DNA from: Flavobacterium psychrophilum
GTDB taxonomy: Bacteria; Bacteroidota; Bacteroidia; Flavobacteriales; Flavobacteriaceae
Direction of reading: 5' to 3'
DNA length: 9,445 bases
NCBI GenBank assembly: GCA_945897545.1
Contig: CAMDGJ010000107.1
Coordinates: forward strand, 1-9,445
The notes under the pieces: generated by a model
Told to the model about the DNA's origin: nothing
Databases searched by the model: none
Seen by the model: only the letters and a program-made list of their open reading frames with translations
In this document: in pieces, positions 6,446 through 9,445 of the stretch
Layout: every line of letters begins with the position of its first letter
Position numbering within the stretch: the stretch's first letter is position 1
Program-made: the position numbers and the translations under genes

Positions 6446-7906
6446 ATGGACACAGAAATAAAACTGAAAGGTGACAGAGTCATCGAGCAAATCCCTTCAA
6501 TAAAAGACAAAGCGCTTCGAATCAATTTGAACGAAAACATTTACGGAACTTTTGCTGAAATTGGAGCCGGTCAAGAAACCGTGAGACATTTTTTTAGAGC
6601 AGGAGGTTCTTCTGGAACCATCGCAAAAGCAACATCTGCCTACGATAAAGAATTTAGCGATTCTATTTATGGTGTTGAAGAAGATGGTCGGTATGTTACA
6701 GAAAGTCGTCTTAAAAAAATGCTTCATCACGAAGGAGATTTGATAGAACAGAGATTAAGTAGAAATAAACATCCCAATAAAATGTTTTTTTGTTATGCAA
6801 ATACTGTCGCTACAATTGATTTTGCAAAACAATTTAAAGGACACGGCTGGGTTGGGATTCATTTTCAAATTGAACCTGACGAAGGGTATAACGAAATAAT
6901 TCTACACATTCGTTTTAAAGAAACAGATGTACGATTACAACAAGAAACATTGGGAATTCTTGGTGTAAATTTAATTTACGGAGCGTATTATAAATACAAT
7001 GATCCTAAAAAATTTCTACGCTATTTATACGACCATTTAGACAAAGATCAGCTAGAAATAGACACTATAAATTTTTCCGGACCTCGTTTTGCGGCTGTTG
7101 ACAATCGTTTAATGAGTCTACAACTAGTGAAAAACGGAATGACTGATGCCGTTATTTTTGATCCTCAAGGAAAAAACATACTTCCAGCTGCTATCTTATA
7201 CAAAAAGAATATTCTTACTTTAAGAGGAAGCTTTCGTCCCGTGACAAAGGTTAATATGGATATGTACAAGGAATCCTTAAAAATGTTTTTAAACGAAAAT
7301 AAAGTTGATGAAAAGAACACCTTGGTCATCTTTGAAATCACTTTGTCAAATTTACGTTCTGATGGAGAAATTGATGAGAGGGATTTTATGGATCGAGCTG
7401 AATTACTATGTTCTCTTGGGCAAACAGTAATGATTTCTAATTTTCAAGAATATTATAAAGTTGTCGAATACTTCTCAAAATATACCAAAGCCAGAATGGG
7501 ATTAGCAATGGGAGTAAATAACTTGGTTGATATTTTTGACGAAAAATACTATCGCCATTTGAGTGGTGGCATTCTAGAGGCTTTCGGAAAATTATTTTAC
7601 AGAGATATGAAAGTTTATTTATATCCAATGATTGACGAAAACGGTATTATTATTAATTCTGAAACATTAAAAGTACATCCTAGGATGAAAGAATTATACA
7701 AGTTTTTTAAATACAACGGAAAAGTGGTAGATATCACCAACTTCAACCATAAAAACTTAGAAGTTTTCTCTCGAGAGGTTTTAAAAATGATTAACGAAAG
7801 TAAATTAGGATGGGAAACGATGTTACCTACTGGCGTTGCTGAAATCATAAAAGAGCAAGAACTTTTTGGATATAAACCAAATGCAGTAGTAGAAAAAAGT
7901 AACTAG
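6446..7906 (+). CDS. Conserved cytoplasmic protein of unknown function, 486 residues
   Basis: I recognise this as a conserved Bacteroidota protein but know no established function. The start is MDTEIKLKGDRVIEQIPSI, then the most family-like block, LNENIYGTFAEIGAGQETVRHFF (28-50) with RAGGSSGTIAK (51-61). Later blocks are CYANTVATIDF (116-126), KGHGWVGIHFQ (131-141), TLGILGVNLIYGAYY (168-182) and MGLAMGVNNLVDIF (351-364), where the length of conserved hydrophobic strands suggests an alpha/beta fold. There is no signal peptide, transmembrane helix or repeat. Homologues have, as I recall, carried automatic names such as TonB-dependent receptor or nicotinate-nucleotide adenylyltransferase. Neither fits: there is no outer-membrane barrel or plug and no nucleotidyl-transferase (H/T)xGH signature. 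It is monocistronic between its own promoter candidate and a terminator. Confidence 0.8.
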   Translation: MDTEIKLKGDRVIEQIPSIKDKALRINLNENIYGTFAEIGAGQETVRHFFRAGGSSGTIAKATSAYDKEFSDSIYGVEEDGRYVTESRLKKMLHHEGDLIEQRLSRNKHPNKMFFCYANTVATIDFAKQFKGHGWVGIHFQIEPDEGYNEIILHIRFKETDVRLQQETLGILGVNLIYGAYYKYNDPKKFLRYLYDHLDKDQLEIDTINFSGPRFAAVDNRLMSLQLVKNGMTDAVIFDPQGKNILPAAILYKKNILTLRGSFRPVTKVNMDMYKESLKMFLNENKVDEKNTLVIFEITLSNLRSDGEIDERDFMDRAELLCSLGQTVMISNFQEYYKVVEYFSKYTKARMGLAMGVNNLVDIFDEKYYRHLSGGILEAFGKLFYRDMKVYLYPMIDENGIIINSETLKVHPRMKELYKFFKYNGKVVDITNFNHKNLEVFSREVLKMINESKLGWETMLPTGVAEIIKEQELFGYKPNAVVEKSN

Positions 7907-7946
7907 TTTCTGTCAATGCGACTATCGACGCCAATGAAAATAAAAA

Positions 7947-7980
7947 AAAGCCAAGAAAGCGAAATTGTTTTCTTGGCTTT
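7947..7980. terminator. Bidirectional intrinsic terminator between convergent genes
   Basis: A perfect 12-bp inverted repeat, AAAGCCAAGAAA (7947-7958) and TTTCTTGGCTTT (7969-7980), with a 10-nt loop. An A-run from 7942 precedes it, giving a U-run for minus-strand transcripts. The plus-strand U-run is short (TTT, then ATTAATTT). It lies 40 nt after the stop of the 486-residue protein gene and 17 nt past the bcp stop, so it serves both. Confidence 0.85.
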
Positions 7981-7997
7981 ATTAATTTAATAAACTT

Positions 7998-8450
7998 TTA
8001 TTTCAAAATCTGTGAAGCATGAGTTTTGGTTTTTACTTCAGAAATTACTTCGTCAATAATTCCAGCTTCGTCAATTATAAATGTGGTTCTGTAAATGCCG
8101 TCATATTCTTTTCCCATAAACTTTTTTGGGCCCCAAACCCCAAAAGCTTGAATCACTGATTTGTCTTCGTCTGCCAGTAATGGAAACGGAAAATTATATT
8201 TTTCCTTGAACTTGGACTGCGCTTTAGCCCCATCAGCACTTACTCCCAAAATTTCAAAATTATTTGCTTGAAAACGTTCGAAATTATCTCTTAAATCGCA
8301 AGCTTCAGCTGTGCAGCCCGGTGTGTTGGCTTTTGGATAAAAGAAAACCACTAATTTTTTTCCTTTGTAATCGGCTAATTGATGAGATTTTCCGTCTTGG
8401 TCAATTCCTGAAAAATTGGGAGCTTTGTCTCCTTGTATTAATGTTGTCAT
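7998..8450 (-). CDS. bcp: Thioredoxin-dependent thiol peroxidase Bcp (peroxiredoxin Q)
   Basis: A 150-residue peroxiredoxin of the Bcp/PrxQ class, which reduces hydrogen peroxide and organic hydroperoxides and is recycled by thioredoxin. The active site is FFYPKANTPGCTAEACDLRD (36-55): peroxidatic Cys46 with Pro39 and Thr43, and resolving Cys51 five residues later, as in atypical 2-Cys Bcp. The catalytic Arg is Arg121 in YRTTFIID. Length matches E. coli Bcp (156). It is cytosolic with no signal peptide. The ATG at 8450 is the only possible start, because a TAA lies three codons upstream within the repeat array. That array fills the leader from 3 nt before the ATG. It is divergent from nth, pairing peroxide removal with oxidative DNA repair. 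Confidence 0.93.
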   Translation of the reverse strand: MTTLIQGDKAPNFSGIDQDGKSHQLADYKGKKLVVFFYPKANTPGCTAEACDLRDNFERFQANNFEILGVSADGAKAQSKFKEKYNFPFPLLADEDKSVIQAFGVWGPKKFMGKEYDGIYRTTFIIDEAGIIDEVISEVKTKTHASQILK

Positions 8451-8453
8451 TTG

Positions 8454-8537
8454 AAGTTAGAGGTTAGAGGTTAGAGGTTAGAGGTTAGAGGTTAGAGGTT
8501 AGAGGTTAGAGGTTAGAGGTTAGAAGTTAAAAGTTAC
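8454..8537. repeat. Tandem heptanucleotide array AGGTTAG in the bcp leader
   Basis: Twelve 7-nt units: AAGTTAG, then nine perfect AGGTTAG copies (8461-8523), then AAGTTAA and AAGTTAC. It starts 3 nt upstream of the bcp ATG. In the bcp mRNA sense it reads as repeated CTAACCT. The block lies between the bcp start codon and any bcp promoter, so it is probably transcribed as part of the leader. Nine identical units make it a likely site of slippage-driven length change. Confidence 0.95.
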
Positions 8538-8539
8538 AA

Positions 8540-8575
8540 ATTGTTATTGATATTGTCATTGTTATTGAAATTGAA
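8540..8575. repeat. Imperfect hexamer array ATTGNN
   Basis: Six contiguous 6-nt units beginning ATTG: ATTGTT, ATTGAT, ATTGTC, ATTGTT, ATTGAA, ATTGAA. It adjoins the heptad array with only a 2-nt gap and lies in the same bcp-nth intergenic region. The last two positions of each unit vary, so the period is less certain than for the heptads. Confidence 0.7.
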
Positions 8576-8619
8576 TCTTGATATTGCAAATGCTATCAAA
8601 ATTGACTTTCTTTACATTT

Positions 8620-8627
8620 CAAATTTA
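8620..8627 (-). promoter_or_regulatory. Possible -7 box for bcp
   Basis: The minus strand reads TAAATTTG, matching TAnnTTTG. It would start transcription near 8613 and give a leader of about 160 nt that contains both repeat arrays. No well-placed -33 TTG is seen (the nearest is about 12 nt away). A plus-strand near-match TACATTTC at 8613-8620, seven of eight to the consensus, could serve nth from the same spot. Confidence 0.25.
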
Positions 8628-8634
8628 CTTAAAA

Positions 8635-9294
8635 ATGAACAAAAAAGAACGTGTAACGTTTGTTATAAATACGTTAAAAGAATTGTATCCCGAGATTCCA
8701 ATTCCTTTAGACCATAAAGATCCCTACACGCTGTTGATTGCCGTTTTGCTCTCGGCACAATGCACGGATGTTCGGGTCAACCAAATTACGCCACTACTTT
8801 TTGCAAAAGCGGATAATCCCTATGATATGATAAAAATGTCTATCGAAGAGATTAAGGAAATCATTCGCCCTTGTGGCTTATCGCCGATGAAATCCAAAGG
8901 GATTCACGGTTTATCACATATTTTAATTGACAAACACGGCGGAGAAGTACCTCAAAGTTTCGAGTTTTTAGAAGAGTTGCCAGCCGTGGGTCACAAAACG
9001 GCAGGTGTGGTCATGTCGCAGGCTTTTGGCGTTCCTGCTTTTCCTGTAGATACGCACATTCATAGACTAATGTACCGATGGAATTTAACCAATGGAAAAA
9101 ATGTTGTTCAGACTGAAAAAGATGCAAAACGCCTATTTCCGAAAGAAACTTGGAATGATTTACACCTGCAAATGATTTGGTATGGCCGAGAATATTCGCC
9201 AGCTCGAGGCTGGAATTTAGAGAACGATTATATTACTAAAACTGTAGGTAAAAAATCAGTTTTAGCAGAGTACCACAAAAAAATGTCCCGATAA
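8635..9294 (+). CDS. nth: Endonuclease III-type DNA glycosylase/AP lyase lacking the Fe-S cluster
   Basis: A 219-residue helix-hairpin-helix base-excision repair enzyme that removes oxidised pyrimidines and cuts at abasic sites. Seen: LLSAQCTDVRVN (38-49), then the HhH LEELPAVGHKTAGVVM with catalytic Lys121, and FPVDTHIHRL with catalytic Asp139, equivalent to E. coli Lys120 and Asp138. The usual C-terminal CxxxxxxCxxCxxxxxC loop binding a [4Fe-4S] cluster is absent: after YGREYSPARGW (183-193) there is no cysteine to the end, and only two cysteines, Cys43 and Cys80, exist. Length is standard. I take ATG 8635 as the start; an in-frame TTG at 8578 would add 19 hydrophobic residues that the family lacks and falls in the repeat region. 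It is divergent from bcp. Confidence 0.93.
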   Translation: MNKKERVTFVINTLKELYPEIPIPLDHKDPYTLLIAVLLSAQCTDVRVNQITPLLFAKADNPYDMIKMSIEEIKEIIRPCGLSPMKSKGIHGLSHILIDKHGGEVPQSFEFLEELPAVGHKTAGVVMSQAFGVPAFPVDTHIHRLMYRWNLTNGKNVVQTEKDAKRLFPKETWNDLHLQMIWYGREYSPARGWNLENDYITKTVGKKSVLAEYHKKMSR

Positions 9295-9334
9295 TATGAG
9301 GGCACTGAAAAAGTCTTTTTTCGAAAAAACAATA

Positions 9335-9374
9335 AAAAAAGGAGTAGAGAACGAAGTTTCTTTGCTCCTTTTTT
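9335..9374. terminator. Intrinsic terminator downstream of nth
   Basis: AAAAAAGGAG (9335-9344) and CTCCTTTTTT (9365-9374) form a perfect 10-bp stem. The 20 nt between them add a weaker inner stem with wobble pairs around a GAA loop. It sits about 40 nt after the nth stop, and the A- and T-runs let it work in both directions. Confidence 0.8.
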
Positions 9375-9407
9375 CTTATATTTAGCTTTAATTATAAGGT
9401 TTTTTAA

Positions 9408-9445
9408 ATGGTAGTACAGCAACAAACAATACAATTCAGCGAGCA
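9408..9445 (+). CDS. Possible start of a further plus-strand gene, cut by the window edge
   Basis: An ATG at 9408 opens a frame reading MVVQQQTIQFSE to the window edge. A near-consensus -7 box TATATTTA (9377-9384) upstream would give a leader of about 17 nt, the length typical of other genes here, and a terminator precedes it. Twelve codons cannot identify a family. A minus-strand frame also crosses this area, but it runs through the terminator into the 3' end of nth and looks non-coding. Confidence 0.3.
   Translation, partial: MVVQQQTIQFSE

Noticed and set aside
8454..8537. Telomere-like or CRISPR-like array
   Set aside because: The unit has no spacers and is only 7 nt; the likeness to eukaryotic telomere repeats is superficial and the region lies between housekeeping genes.
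8578..8634. An upstream TTG start adding 19 residues to endonuclease III
   Set aside because: The extension is hydrophobic, lies in repeat/promoter sequence and is not part of the Nth family; the ATG at 8635 gives the standard length.
9228..9434. A 68-codon minus-strand frame at the right end
   Set aside because: It overlaps the 3' end of nth and runs through the terminator hairpin; its Lys/Leu/Tyr-rich translation is what AT-rich non-coding DNA gives.

Overview
The window looks like a stretch of a Flavobacteriaceae chromosome, most likely Flavobacterium or a close relative. Reasons: AT-rich sequence (about one third G+C by eye), no clear Shine-Dalgarno sequences, promoter-like TAnnTTTG boxes of the Bacteroidota type, protein sequences typical of the family, and intergenic repeats of a kind I associate with Flavobacterium genomes. 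It reads as an ordinary housekeeping region. I see no phage, IS element, CRISPR array, tRNA, rRNA or obvious defence or secretion system.

Layout. (1) 1-161, minus: start of a secreted beta-propeller lactonase, cut by the window edge, divergent from the next block. (2) 339-4841, plus: a BatA-domain membrane protein with a VWA-like segment; a dihydroorotase-family protein that has lost most metal ligands; a small DUF4870-like membrane protein; and a serine esterase of the phospholipase/carboxylesterase family. The last two are 4 nt apart. The first two gaps each hold a long imperfect inverted-repeat element. (3) 4842-5064: a junction between convergent genes with a heptanucleotide tandem array, a strong bidirectional terminator and a second, unrelated heptanucleotide array. 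(4) 5065-6342, minus: a small membrane-anchored protein of unknown function downstream of a PhnP-like metallo-beta-lactamase-fold hydrolase. (5) 6446-7906, plus: a 486-residue cytoplasmic protein I cannot assign, divergent from block 4 and closed by a terminator shared with bcp. (6) 7998-8450, minus: the peroxiredoxin Bcp, divergent from endonuclease III (8635-9294, plus). Their shared upstream region carries an 84-nt heptad array and hexamer-like repeats. (7) 9335-9374: a terminator, then a possible start of another plus-strand gene running off the window.

Functional themes. The Bcp/Nth pair joins peroxide removal to repair of oxidised bases. The BatA-like to esterase run is a conserved-looking set without an obvious shared pathway. 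The points most worth a second look are the cysteine-less (no Fe-S cluster) endonuclease III, the dihydroorotase homologue that is probably non-catalytic, the 7-nt tandem arrays placed 3 nt from coding boundaries (one in the bcp leader), and the two intergenic palindromic elements. None is clear evidence of a new system.
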